A stretch of 64,000 nt of DNA from Alkalicaulis satelles (GCF_008630495.1 NZ_VWOJ01000005.1:124001-188000); one strand, 5' to 3'. Counted from the first letter of the stretch, positions 46,001 through 53,915 are shown. The notes: generated by a model not told the origin, from the sequence alone. Numbers and translations: made by a program.

Positions 46001-46320
46001 CGCATCTCAGTGTAGCGAAGCGAATTGCGCCCGCCTGCCCCCCTGTCCTCGCGCTTGAATCCCAAGGCTGCTAAAGGCGGGTCCCAACTCCAGCCGCCGC
46101 CGTCGCGGTCACGGCGGAACCACTCCGCAAGCGCCATCACGAACAGCGCGCAGCCCTCAGGCTCGTCAAGCGCCCGCTTTCCGTCGCTCTCAAGCTTGGC
46201 GCAGGCGCGCTGATACTCCTGTGAAGTGAAACGGTACCGATATAAAGGACGTCCGTCCGGCCTTGCAATTCGATGACGAAAAAGCATCGCCTTCAAGGCT
46301 ATCGAGTATCGATTATCCAA
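43054..46320 (-). CDS. druH: Druantia DruH (STY4851/ECs_5259-like protein)
   Basis: A 1088-residue protein with no recognisable enzymatic motif. The N-terminal stretch (HRIARPDGRPLYRYRFTSQE, then YQRACAKLESDG) and the large size fit DruH, annotated elsewhere as STY4851/ECs_5259 family, the only partner of DruE in type III Druantia. The frame is bounded by a stop directly before TTG 46320; TTG is taken as start, with ATG 46287 (MLFRHRIARP) as alternative. It is cotranscribed with druE, 3 bp apart. Its role in defence is not known at molecular level. Confidence 0.82.
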   Translation of the reverse strand: MDNRYSIALKAMLFRHRIARPDGRPLYRYRFTSQEYQRACAKLESDGKRALDEPEGCALFVMALAEWFRRDRDGGGWSWDPPLAALGFKREDRGAGGRNSLRYTEMRDAVLKGLRWWKRPGSKDIEGLRNVWAVVRESGLPLSEVRRASWLRAWVCGSVVQMFKGVPLKIAVEQERKRRANSETLSEVISEVVCELVEKIFEFKRLVGVGDSLSGEDPVLRLTRIRPGWLDELPVPAEAEDLRALIADALRTSARGEDVFSAERVLYRSGGAWRPALEIGLEGEIDLFDISAELRDALEGASRAQLFLRTSKGRASSRAIALIERSFSSEGEALTVRPLGRSQFDLALADDVTLVCQVGERPPVLIAPRGASPQLEDVLVFASYSGGDSADRLRMVSNASVDHPGERLFLLVDRKRLDEIDWRPGSERENPEPVDEKYVLVGFSGEARLECDGLTRVWRTGCAESSGAPLLLDGRYTTACKPTAFIGQPRVLCRDRGALVEASRADLLWRPKGRGQWRLYRNEAPFGDVEIGLAKEGVLIGSAHVVLLPDEFQIDFAPSSSARRVILSGLAGALVKARTDGVKAIAQGPNVELDLAELTPGAVFEVGLSWGDRRVRLKLRDTSLSKAILENDLPIKGAQTVGASSLFRYSAWSQSSDLLLFELAGYGSRVGFVRKVTGDTPLTVYRDDIRALLSQTNDHEARVDILWRGGGRALTVRRYDLDPPRSTWERPVDETVAYLRALGFEHLIFIPLLAPENGCQLTLEEAATAISFEALAHHRSGPGPWVLTGRGANHSRMRPVFIAARESSVPANKVQAASLLASGRRNALMAVGDTATDRREFARLALATVNAARKYQVPPISFDILGVLAQTPQLAVYMLAGATGRTDLDAVFDLESELALVWPTIKAETWVTAFTEQFEFTRTQLLKAGIDSPYMAASPLIEHLAQVSHRPDLRLHAAQAAHAVMLQSGMDEAERRDREAPFSRALCEIREYSYSDLAQAMVKRRVDGVPPPRLTLDTGVLGDLRGRFACQFDCVLAAPRAAARIALGLSEFGPKAASQFRLARLYDPDFFDHGVSRAMLDLHLSAGK

Positions 46321-46365
46321 TCAGCCCCCCACTTCCGACCAACTAACACAACCCCGCAATCCGAA

Positions 46366-46542
46366 TCATGAGTTATTATATGCAGTTCGTTTTTGTTTCT
46401 GGGTTGACGTTTTTGGCCAAGTCCGTCCCGCAAAGAGTGTGCGCAGTTCAATCGAAGCTGATCCGCCCAGCGCCTGCAGCCCCTCAATGACCAGCGGCAT
46501 CAGCTCGGAGAATTTCGGCAGATCGTTCGGCTTTCCTGTCAT
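46366..46542 (-). pseudogene. Truncated Mrr-type N-terminal domain remnant
   Basis: A 58-codon frame starting at ATG 46542 encodes DLPKFSELMPLVIEGLQALG followed by GSASIELRTLF, the winged-helix Mrr_N pattern found at the start of Mrr-family restriction endonucleases. After about residue 40 the sequence becomes unrelated and stops. The nuclease domain is absent, so the gene lost its 3' part, probably when the druH end was joined here. It sits between the Druantia and type I operons. Confidence 0.6.
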
Positions 46543-46765
46543 CACTCAGCGTGTCCTCTCAACGTCCTCGACCTTCCCGATCAAGCCCTGCACACGCTAG
46601 CGCGGGCGCCAGGCCCAACGCCAGAGCGTAAAGCGCCTGGAAAAGGCGCTAATGCGGAATGCGCATGCCACCCTCATCGGCGCTGCGGGACGCAATACGC
46701 ACGGCGCTTGTACTCAGCCTGTAGCGAGCTTTAAAGTTACATCCTGATCAATCCCGGGGGGTTAG
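46543..46765 (+). promoter_or_regulatory. Upstream region of the type I restriction-modification operon
   Basis: A non-coding 223 bp between the Mrr remnant and hsdR. It contains a perfect 7-bp hairpin (46632-46638/46644-46650, 5-nt loop) and a GGGGGG ribosome site just before the GTG start. It must hold the promoter of the hsdRS-X-M operon, but I cannot pick a clear sigma site. Confidence 0.4.
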
Positions 46766-49525
46766 GTGACATCGCCTGAAGCGCTGGCGCGCGTACAGAT
46801 CGACGCTTTGCTGGCCGCCGCCGGATGGGTGGTGCAGGACCGGGCCGCGTTTGACCGGCAGGCCGCGCTTGGTGTTGCCGTGCGCGAGTTTCAGCTGCCG
46901 TCCGGGCCTTGCGACTATCTCCTGTTTGTGGCGGGCAAGGCGTGCGGCGTCATCGAGGCCAAGAAAGAGGGCGTCACGCTCAGCGGCGTGGCCGAGCAAT
47001 CAGAAAAATACATGGGCGCGCTGCCCGAGCATCTGGCGCGCTGGGCCGACACGCTGCGCTTTGACTATGAAAGCACCGGCGCCGAGACCTTCTTCCGGGA
47101 CCTTGACGACCCGAGGCCGCGCTCGCGCCGGGTGTTCGCCTTTCATCGGCCCGAAACCCTTCATCACTGGCTGCAGACGCCCGGCACGCTGCGCGGCAGG
47201 CTGCAGAGCCTGCCGCCGCTAGACACAAAAGGGCTGCGGGACTGTCAGATCGAAGCCATTACGGGGCTGGAGACATCCTTTGCGGAAGATCGCCCGCGCG
47301 CCCTGATCCAGCTGGCCACAGGCGCGGGCAAGACGTTCACGGCCTGCTCCTTCTCCTACCGCCTGATCCGCTATGCAGAGGCCAGGCGCATCCTGTTCCT
47401 GGTCGACCGCAAGAATCTGGGTGACCAGACCCTCAAGGAATTCCAGCAATTCCAGCCGCCCGGAGCGGCCAACCGCTTTACCGACACCTATATCGTTCAG
47501 CACCTCAGTTCCCACCGGATCGATCCGGACGCCAAGGTCGTCATCACCACCATACAGCGCCTCTATTCCATGCTGCGCGGCGAGGAGCTGGACCCGGACG
47601 CGGAAGAGGCCTCGGGCTTCGAGAGCCCTCTGGCCGAAGGCGAGCTGCCGCCGCTGGCCTATAACGCCGATTTCCCCATCGAGCTGTTCGACTTCATCGT
47701 CACGGACGAGTGTCACCGCTCGATCTATGGGCTCTGGCGCCAGGTGCTGGAGTATTTCGACGCCTCGATCATCGGGCTGACGGCGACGCCGTCCAAGCAC
47801 ACGCTGGGCTTCTTCAACCAGAACCTCGTCGCCGAATACCCCTATGAGCGCTCTGTCGCAGACGGCGTGAACGTGGGCTACGAGATTTACCGCATCCGCA
47901 CGCGCGTCACCGAGCAGGGCGGACTTGTGGAGACAGAGGAGGCCGGCTTCCAGGTGCCTGTGCGCGACAAGCGCACGCGCAAGGTCCGCTATCAGCAGCT
48001 CGACGCCGATCTGGAATACGCCGCCAGGGAGCTTGACCGCTCCGTCGTCAACCCGAACCAGATCAGGACCGTGCTGCAGACCTACAAGGACCGGGTCTTC
48101 ACAGAGCTCTTCCCCGACCGTACCGGCGAATGGCTGCCCAAGACGCTGATCTTCGCCAAGGACGACAACCACGCCGAAGAGATCGTCCATGCCGTGCGCG
48201 AGGTGTTCGGCGAAGGCAATGACTTCGCCAAGAAGATCACCTATCGCAATACCGGCGAGGATCCCAAGGCGCTGATCAAGGCGTTCCGGGTCGACCCTTT
48301 TCCGCGCGTCGCCGTCACCGTCGACATGATCGCCACCGGCACCGATATCAAGCCGGTCGAGGTGCTGATCTTCATGCGCGATGTGAAATCCGAGGGCTAT
48401 TACGAGCAGATGAAGGGGCGCGGCGTGCGCACCATTCCGGACGCGGACCTGAAGGCCGTCACACCGGACGCGAAGACCAAGACCCGCTTCATCCTGATCG
48501 ACGCCGTGGGCGTCTCGGAGACCAGGAAGAACGCTTCCCAGCCCCTGGAGCGCAAGAAGACGGTCAGTTTCGAGGCCCTGATCGAACAGATCGCCATGGG
48601 GCGGCGCGACGAGGACGCGCTGTCCTCTCTGGCCGCCCGTCTCGCCGTGCTCGACCGCAAGCTGGCGGACGAGGACCGCGTGCGCATCGCCGATATCACG
48701 GGCGGCAAGACCCCGCGTGATCTGGCCAACGCCCTCCTGGACGCCATCGACGCCGACCGGCAGGCGGCCGCTATCGATGCGCATCATGGCGCCATGGCCA
48801 CGCCCGAACAGGAAGAGGCGGTGATCGGGGGGCTCGCCGAAACCGCCTGCCGCCCCTTTGACAATCCGGCGGTGCGCACCCTTTTGAAGGACATCAAGCA
48901 GAAGACCGATATCGTCATTGACGAGTTTACCACCGACAAGGTGATGAGCGCGGGCTTCGACATGAAGCGGGCCGAAGAGACCATCACCAGCTTCCGCACC
49001 TTCATCGACGACAACCGCGATGAGCTGACCGCGCTGCAAATCCTCTATAACCAGCCCTATGGCGCACAGCGCCTGACCTATGGCGCCATCCGCGACCTGG
49101 TCCAGCGCCTGACCGACCCGCCGTACTACCTGACCACCGCCAATGTCTGGCAGGCCTACCGGCGGCTGGACGCGGCGAAAGTACGCGGCGCGCCGGTGGA
49201 TGAGCAATTGACCGAGGTGGTCAGCCTGGTCCGCTTCGCGCTGGGCCAGACCGATACGCTGGAGCCCTTCGCCGCCGTCGTGGAGCAGCGCTTTAACCTG
49301 TGGATGGGACGCGAAAAGCGCGCCGGACGTCTCTATACGCCTGAGCAGGAGGACTGGCTGCGCGCCATCGCGGCCTTCATCGCCGCCAATGCCGAAATCG
49401 CGCCGCGTGATTTCCAGGAGGCGCCGGGCTTTGCTGACCGGGGCGGGATATTGCAGGCACGCAAGGTATTAGGGCCGGGGCTGAACGACATGCTGGATGA
49501 GTTGCAGGGGGCGCTGGTCGCGTAA
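46766..49525 (+). CDS. hsdR: Type I restriction enzyme R subunit, EcoEI-like
   Basis: A 919-residue motor and nuclease subunit. The N-terminal PD-(D/E)xK nuclease shows PCDYLLFV and GVIEAKKEG (about 48-70). SF2 helicase motifs follow: LATGAGKTFTA (about 185-195), DECHRSIYG (about 314), TATPSKHT (about 337), and KGRGVRTIPD (motif VI, about 551). The C-terminal EcoEI_R_C-like part binds the methylase core. It translocates DNA and cuts at a distance from unmethylated sites. GTG start after GGGGGG. The stop overlaps the hsdS start (TAATG). Confidence 0.93.
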   Translation: MTSPEALARVQIDALLAAAGWVVQDRAAFDRQAALGVAVREFQLPSGPCDYLLFVAGKACGVIEAKKEGVTLSGVAEQSEKYMGALPEHLARWADTLRFDYESTGAETFFRDLDDPRPRSRRVFAFHRPETLHHWLQTPGTLRGRLQSLPPLDTKGLRDCQIEAITGLETSFAEDRPRALIQLATGAGKTFTACSFSYRLIRYAEARRILFLVDRKNLGDQTLKEFQQFQPPGAANRFTDTYIVQHLSSHRIDPDAKVVITTIQRLYSMLRGEELDPDAEEASGFESPLAEGELPPLAYNADFPIELFDFIVTDECHRSIYGLWRQVLEYFDASIIGLTATPSKHTLGFFNQNLVAEYPYERSVADGVNVGYEIYRIRTRVTEQGGLVETEEAGFQVPVRDKRTRKVRYQQLDADLEYAARELDRSVVNPNQIRTVLQTYKDRVFTELFPDRTGEWLPKTLIFAKDDNHAEEIVHAVREVFGEGNDFAKKITYRNTGEDPKALIKAFRVDPFPRVAVTVDMIATGTDIKPVEVLIFMRDVKSEGYYEQMKGRGVRTIPDADLKAVTPDAKTKTRFILIDAVGVSETRKNASQPLERKKTVSFEALIEQIAMGRRDEDALSSLAARLAVLDRKLADEDRVRIADITGGKTPRDLANALLDAIDADRQAAAIDAHHGAMATPEQEEAVIGGLAETACRPFDNPAVRTLLKDIKQKTDIVIDEFTTDKVMSAGFDMKRAEETITSFRTFIDDNRDELTALQILYNQPYGAQRLTYGAIRDLVQRLTDPPYYLTTANVWQAYRRLDAAKVRGAPVDEQLTEVVSLVRFALGQTDTLEPFAAVVEQRFNLWMGREKRAGRLYTPEQEDWLRAIAAFIAANAEIAPRDFQEAPGFADRGGILQARKVLGPGLNDMLDELQGALVA

Positions 49526-50898
49526 TGGACGGAGACGCGCAAAGCATTCCGAGAGGATGGGCAATCGCAAGATTAGGAGATGTAATCCCGAAGGCGCGCC
49601 CGAAAATTCAAGCCGACCCAAAGAGTTCACTTCCATTCATCGGGATGGATCATATTGAGCCGGAGTCTTTTCATCTGATTGGGCAAGATAGCTTCGCGAA
49701 GATGAAGAGCGCAGGCAGCTACTTTCGACCAGGTGATGTTCTCTATGGCCGCCTTCGCCCTTACCTGAACAAGATTCATCGCGCGAAATTTGAGGGCGTG
49801 GCCTCTGCTGAGTTCATCGTCTTGCCTTCGTCGGAGTTCTATGACGGCGACTTCGTGAAGTATCTATTGCATCAAAGGAAGTTTGTTGACTTCGCGATGA
49901 GCCGGTCATCGGGTGATCGCCCAAGGGTGAAGTTCGATGGTATTTCGGATTTTGAATTCCCCCTCCCACCCCTCAATGAACAATGTCGCATTGTCGAGAA
50001 GATCGAGACGCTGTTCGCCCGGCTGGACAAGGGCGAAGAGGCGCTGCGCGACGTGCAGAGACTGCTCGCCCGCTATCGCCAGTCCGTCCTGAAGGCCGCC
50101 GTCACCGGCCAGCTCACCGCCGATTGGCGCGCCGAGAACGCCGACCGCCTCGAACACGGCCGCGACCTGCTCGCCCGCATCCTGCAAACCCGCCGCGAAA
50201 CCTGGGACGGCCGGGGCAAATACAAGGAACCCACCGCCCCCGACACCACGGACCTGCCTGAACTCCCGGAGGGCTGGGTGTGGGCGTCTGGGAACCAGCT
50301 CTTTTCATGGTCAAGCGGCAAGTTTCTTCCGACCAAGAAGCAGGCAGGCGGAGAAATCCCAGTTTACGGCGGGAACGGTGTGAACGGATTTCACGACGAT
50401 TACCTCATCGCTGAGCCAACAATGGTGATTGGGCGCGTCGGAGCCCATTGCGGAAACGTCCATCTCACTACTGGCCCCGCGTGGGTCACTGACAATGCCA
50501 TCTATGCCACGCTTTTACCCAGCGAATGCGATCTGCGCTTCCTGACTATGCTATTTCGTCGGGCTAAACTTGGGGAAAGCTCGAAGGGCGGGGCACAGCC
50601 CTTCGTGAACCAGGAGGCTTTGAATTCGACGCTTGTTCCCTTGTCGCCGGTCGCTGAACAGCTTGAAATCATGGCTCGTTTAGATGCGGATTCCTCAAAC
50701 TCCAATGCAATTGAGGCCGCCTGCAAGACCGAACTCGTCCGCTCCGCCGCCCTGCGCCAGTCCATCCTGAAGGACGCCTTCGCAGGCCGCCTCGTCGCCC
50801 AGGACCCCGCCGACGAGCCCGCCGCCGCCCTGCTCGCGCGGATCAAGGAAACCCGCGCCGCCGCGCCCGGACAGTCCAGAAGAAGGGCTCGCGCATGA
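49525..50898 (+). CDS. hsdS: Type I restriction-modification specificity subunit S
   Basis: A 457-residue DNA-recognition subunit with two target-recognition domains. TRD1 spans about 5-150 (ARLGDVIPKARPKIQ... GRLRPYLNKIH) and TRD2 about 248-395 (GWVWASGNQLFSWSSGKFLP). Each is followed by a conserved coiled-coil spacer; the shared RQSVLKAAVTGQL and RQSILKDAFAGRL segments show the internal duplication. The TRDs are visibly less GC-rich than the spacers, a sign of domain exchange. It overlaps hsdR by 1 bp and the next gene by 4 bp. Confidence 0.93.
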   Translation: MDGDAQSIPRGWAIARLGDVIPKARPKIQADPKSSLPFIGMDHIEPESFHLIGQDSFAKMKSAGSYFRPGDVLYGRLRPYLNKIHRAKFEGVASAEFIVLPSSEFYDGDFVKYLLHQRKFVDFAMSRSSGDRPRVKFDGISDFEFPLPPLNEQCRIVEKIETLFARLDKGEEALRDVQRLLARYRQSVLKAAVTGQLTADWRAENADRLEHGRDLLARILQTRRETWDGRGKYKEPTAPDTTDLPELPEGWVWASGNQLFSWSSGKFLPTKKQAGGEIPVYGGNGVNGFHDDYLIAEPTMVIGRVGAHCGNVHLTTGPAWVTDNAIYATLLPSECDLRFLTMLFRRAKLGESSKGGAQPFVNQEALNSTLVPLSPVAEQLEIMARLDADSSNSNAIEAACKTELVRSAALRQSILKDAFAGRLVAQDPADEPAAALLARIKETRAAAPGQSRRRARA

Positions 50899-51806
50899 TG
50901 ACTTTGAATCGAGAAAGAGGGCGAAACCCTAATCTTGGTTTTGGAATGGTTCCGCCGAGCCCAACGACACTGAACAGATACTTGCGAGCCGCAAGCGAGG
51001 TTCACGATCTGCTCTTTGGAGCATCGTCGAACGAAAGATCGTTGGACGCCATAAGCGAAGTCAAAGGGCTATGCAATCGCGTCCTCCGAGAAGATCAACC
51101 CGATTGGGTCGTCGTCTGGCTTCGCCTAGGGTTGCCGAGCAAGCGTCGATTGAAGTGGATAGCGTCCGACCTCCCTAGATTGCGAAAAGCCGCTATGGAA
51201 GAGGAAAGAGGTGCTTTAGACGGGGTCGCGGAGCAACTGGTAAGGGCCGGGTTGGGGACGGCCCTCAATTTCTTCATAAGCGGAGAGGAACCGCCGGCAG
51301 AAGATGGTCGAGGATACCTCTACCTCCTGAGCACAAGATCAGATCGCAACCTGGTGAAGATTGGTCAGACCCAACGCAGCGTGCTGAAACGAGTTGAAGA
51401 GATCAACCGAGCAACCGGTGTGGTCGAGCCATTCAGCCCCCGAAACATTTGGTATGTCCGCGACCCAAGCCTCTGTGAACGGGCGGCGCATGACCTTCTC
51501 AAACAGCACCGAGTGCGAGCTGATAGGGAGTTCTTCCGAGTGGAGTTTCACGAGGCATCAAAGAAGATCACTGAACTCCTTAGAACGATGGGGATCGAAG
51601 CCCGTGATTCCGGACGCGTCAAGGCAGTTCTTTTGGAAAAGCGCTTTGGCTTCATTGAATCCCGTGGCGCGGATCATTTTTTCCACTTCTCCGAGTTGAG
51701 GGGCATCGAACCGAAGATGCTACGGATTGGAGACGACGTGCAGTTTCTACGACTTGATACCCGGCTTGGGCTCGCGGCTGCGGAAATTCAGAGGGTCGCA
51801 TCCTGA
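50895..51806 (+). CDS. GIY-YIG (T5orf172-like) nuclease fused to a cold-shock domain
   Basis: A 303-residue protein embedded in the hsd operon. Residues 1-130 are helical and unrecognised. Residues about 140-230 fit a T5orf172/Mug113-type GIY-YIG domain: YLYLL (141-145), KIGQT (155-159), conserved Arg166, Glu195 in LCERAAHDLL and REFFRV. Residues about 239-303 fit a cold-shock domain: GRVKAV, RNP1-like KRFGFIES and RNP2-like HFFHFSEL. It overlaps hsdS by ATGA and hsdM by TGATG, so it is translationally coupled to both, yet is less GC-rich than hsdM. Likely an accessory nuclease guided by single-stranded nucleic-acid binding; this is inference. Confidence 0.78.
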   Translation: MMTLNRERGRNPNLGFGMVPPSPTTLNRYLRAASEVHDLLFGASSNERSLDAISEVKGLCNRVLREDQPDWVVVWLRLGLPSKRRLKWIASDLPRLRKAAMEEERGALDGVAEQLVRAGLGTALNFFISGEEPPAEDGRGYLYLLSTRSDRNLVKIGQTQRSVLKRVEEINRATGVVEPFSPRNIWYVRDPSLCERAAHDLLKQHRVRADREFFRVEFHEASKKITELLRTMGIEARDSGRVKAVLLEKRFGFIESRGADHFFHFSELRGIEPKMLRIGDDVQFLRLDTRLGLAAAEIQRVAS

Positions 51807-53257
51807 TGACCAACGAACAGCTCGTCTCCAAGGTCTGGAACTATGCCCACATCCTGCGCGATCAGGGGGTGTCCTATGGCGATTATATCGAGCAGATCAC
51901 CTATCTCCTGTTCCTGAAGATGGACGCCGAGCGCGAGGAGCTGCTGGGCGAGGCTTCGGCCCTGCCGCCCAAATGGAGCTGGTCAAACCTGGCGGGCCGC
52001 GACGGCGAGGACCTGGAGCGCCAGTACCGCGAGACGCTGGATAATCTGGGCCGCGAGGCGGGACTGATCGGCGTCATCTTCCGCAAGGCGCAAAACAAGC
52101 TATCCGACCCGGCCAAGCTCAAACGTATTGTCAGCCTGATCGAGAAGGAGGGCCCCTGGGTGGGCCTGTCCGTCGATGTGAAGGGCGAGATTTATGAAGG
52201 CCTGCTAGAACGCAACGCCTCGGAGGTGAAATCCGGCGCCGGGCAGTATTTCACGCCCCGCCCGGTGATTGAGGCCATCGTCCAGTGCGTGGACCCGAAG
52301 ATCGGGGAGTCAGTGTGCGACCCCGCGTGCGGCACGGGGGGCTTCCTGCTGGCCGCCTATGATCACATGAAGGGGCAGACGCAGGACCGCGAGAAGCTGC
52401 GCTCGCTGCGCCATACCGCCTTCACCGGCGTGGATATCGTCGATGAAGTAGTGCGCCTGTGCGCCATGAATCTCTATCTCCATGGCGTGGGTAATGGCGG
52501 CAGCCCGGTGCTCCAGGGCGACGCCCTGGCCAGTGACGCCGGCCAGCGCTACGACGTGGTGCTGACCAATCCGCCCTTTGGCAAGAAGTCCAGCTACAAG
52601 GTTGTGGGCGAGGACGGAGCCGTGTCCACCGAGCGCGAGAATTACGAGCGCGAGGATTTCAAGTTCACCACCTCGAACAAGCAGTTCAATTTTCTCCAGC
52701 ACATCATGACGATCCTGGAGGCCAACGGGCGCGCGGGCGTGGTGCTCCCCGACAACGTGCTGTTCGAGGCGGGCCGCGCCGGGGAAGGCATCCGCAAGCG
52801 CCTGCTGGAGGGGTTCAACTTCCACACCCTGCTGCGCCTGCCCACCGGCATCTGGTACAGCCCCGGCGTGAAGGCGAACGTCCTGTTCTTCGACAAGCGC
52901 CCCGCCTCCCGCGACGTCCAGACCAAGGAGCTCTGGGTCTATGACTACCGCACCAACATCCACAAGACACTAAAGACCAAGCGGCTCACCTCGGCGGATT
53001 TCGATGATTTCGTGCGCTGCTACCACGAGCGTAAGGAGACCGAACGCTTTCGCCGGTTCGGCTACGATGAGCTCGCCCAGCGTGACAAGCTCAACCTCGA
53101 CATCTTCTGGCTGAAGGACGACAGCCTGGAGGATATCGACAGCCTGCCTGAGCCTGATGTCCTCGCCGCCGAGATCGTGGAGAACCTGCAGGCCGCGCTG
53201 GAGCAATTTCAGAGCGTGAGCGAGGCGCTATCAGAAGAAGCCCCCAGCACCCGATAG
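51806..53257 (+). CDS. hsdM: Type I restriction-modification methyltransferase subunit M
   Basis: A 483-residue N6-adenine methyltransferase. An N-terminal HsdM helical domain (about 1-130) is followed by the MTase domain with SAM motif DPACGTGGFLLAAY (about 172-185) and catalytic NPPFG motif (about 254, VVLTNPPFGKKSS). It methylates the site read by HsdS and is needed for both modification and restriction. It is last in the operon (order R-S-X-M). Its 3' end overlaps the convergent resolvase gene by 49 bp. Confidence 0.94.
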   Translation: MTNEQLVSKVWNYAHILRDQGVSYGDYIEQITYLLFLKMDAEREELLGEASALPPKWSWSNLAGRDGEDLERQYRETLDNLGREAGLIGVIFRKAQNKLSDPAKLKRIVSLIEKEGPWVGLSVDVKGEIYEGLLERNASEVKSGAGQYFTPRPVIEAIVQCVDPKIGESVCDPACGTGGFLLAAYDHMKGQTQDREKLRSLRHTAFTGVDIVDEVVRLCAMNLYLHGVGNGGSPVLQGDALASDAGQRYDVVLTNPPFGKKSSYKVVGEDGAVSTERENYEREDFKFTTSNKQFNFLQHIMTILEANGRAGVVLPDNVLFEAGRAGEGIRKRLLEGFNFHTLLRLPTGIWYSPGVKANVLFFDKRPASRDVQTKELWVYDYRTNIHKTLKTKRLTSADFDDFVRCYHERKETERFRRFGYDELAQRDKLNLDIFWLKDDSLEDIDSLPEPDVLAAEIVENLQAALEQFQSVSEALSEEAPSTR

Positions 53258-53784
53258 AGCGTCGCCCGCGACACCCCCAGCTGCCTGGCGATCTGGGGCA
53301 TGGAGTGGTTGCCCGCCTGTTTGAGCGCGCGGGCCATTTCGATCTGATCCGGCGTCAGCGCCGCCGGACGCCCGAGCCTGCGGCCTCGCGCCTTGGCGGC
53401 CTGCAGGCCCGCCTTTGTACGCTCCCGGATCATCTCGCGCTCGAACTCGGCCAGCGCGCCGAAGACGTGGAAGACAAGCTTGCCGCCGGGCGATGTCGTA
53501 TCGATGCCCTCGGTGAGGGAGACAAAGCCGATGCCCTTCTCCTGAAGCCCCTCCACGGTCTCGATGAGCTGGCGCAGCGAACGCGCCAGGCGGTCGAGCT
53601 TCCACACCACCAGCACGTCGCCGGGACGCAGATACTCTATCGCGGCCTTGAGCTCGGGCCGGTCACGCTGGGCGCCGGACGCCTTCTCCTCGTATATCCG
53701 CTCGCAGCCGATCCCCTTGAGGGCGTCGATCTGCAGATGGGTTTCCTGGTCGCGGGTGCTGACCCGCGCGTAACCGACTTTCAT
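53209..53784 (-). CDS. Serine recombinase (resolvase/invertase family)
   Basis: A 191-residue small serine recombinase. The catalytic Ser is in GYARVSTRDQ (about residue 9). The Arg cluster appears in WKLDRLARSLRQL and EFEREMIRERTKAGL. A C-terminal HTH (MPQIARQLGVSRATLYRVL) completes the Tn3-type resolvase layout. The last ten codons (after LYRVLG) lie inside the hsdM reading frame on the other strand, so the natural end was probably altered when the two pieces were joined. No transposase is present nearby. Repeats upstream look like its res sites. Confidence 0.92.
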   Translation of the reverse strand: MKVGYARVSTRDQETHLQIDALKGIGCERIYEEKASGAQRDRPELKAAIEYLRPGDVLVVWKLDRLARSLRQLIETVEGLQEKGIGFVSLTEGIDTTSPGGKLVFHVFGALAEFEREMIRERTKAGLQAAKARGRRLGRPAALTPDQIEMARALKQAGNHSMPQIARQLGVSRATLYRVLGASSDSASLTL

Positions 53785-53794
53785 GGCCCTATCC

Positions 53795-53915
53795 GTCTCA
53801 AAAACCTGACGGAATCTTATCGAGATGCCAGAGACTTTCAAGACTATTTTTGATACACCATGAGAGGTTCTGCAGCGGGCTTGGGAGACACAAATTGCGC
53901 TGTCTCAAAAACCTG
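53795..53915. repeat. Resolvase site-like repeats
   Basis: A 14-bp direct repeat GTCTCAAAAACCTG occurs at 53795-53808 and 53902-53915. The second overlaps an inverted repeat GAGACA (53885-53890)/TGTCTC (53901-53906) of 22 bp total. It lies just upstream of the resolvase start, the usual place for res subsites; a transposon terminal repeat is the alternative. The rest of the gap to 54125 shows nothing else. Confidence 0.5.

Noticed and set aside
36961-46320. DISARM as an identity for the DUF1998 helicase operon
   Set aside because: There is no DrmB-type separate DUF1998 protein, no DrmC phospholipase-D protein and no DISARM methylase; the helicase and its partner match the Druantia DruE/DruH sizes and order.
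47219-49207. A 662-codon minus-strand open frame opposite hsdR
   Set aside because: It mirrors the well-supported hsdR gene; long antisense frames are common in GC-rich DNA and the product has no recognisable motif.
46766-53257. BREX or Pgl-type system
   Set aside because: No PglZ, BrxL or PglX-like genes; the subunits are standard type I HsdR, HsdS and HsdM.
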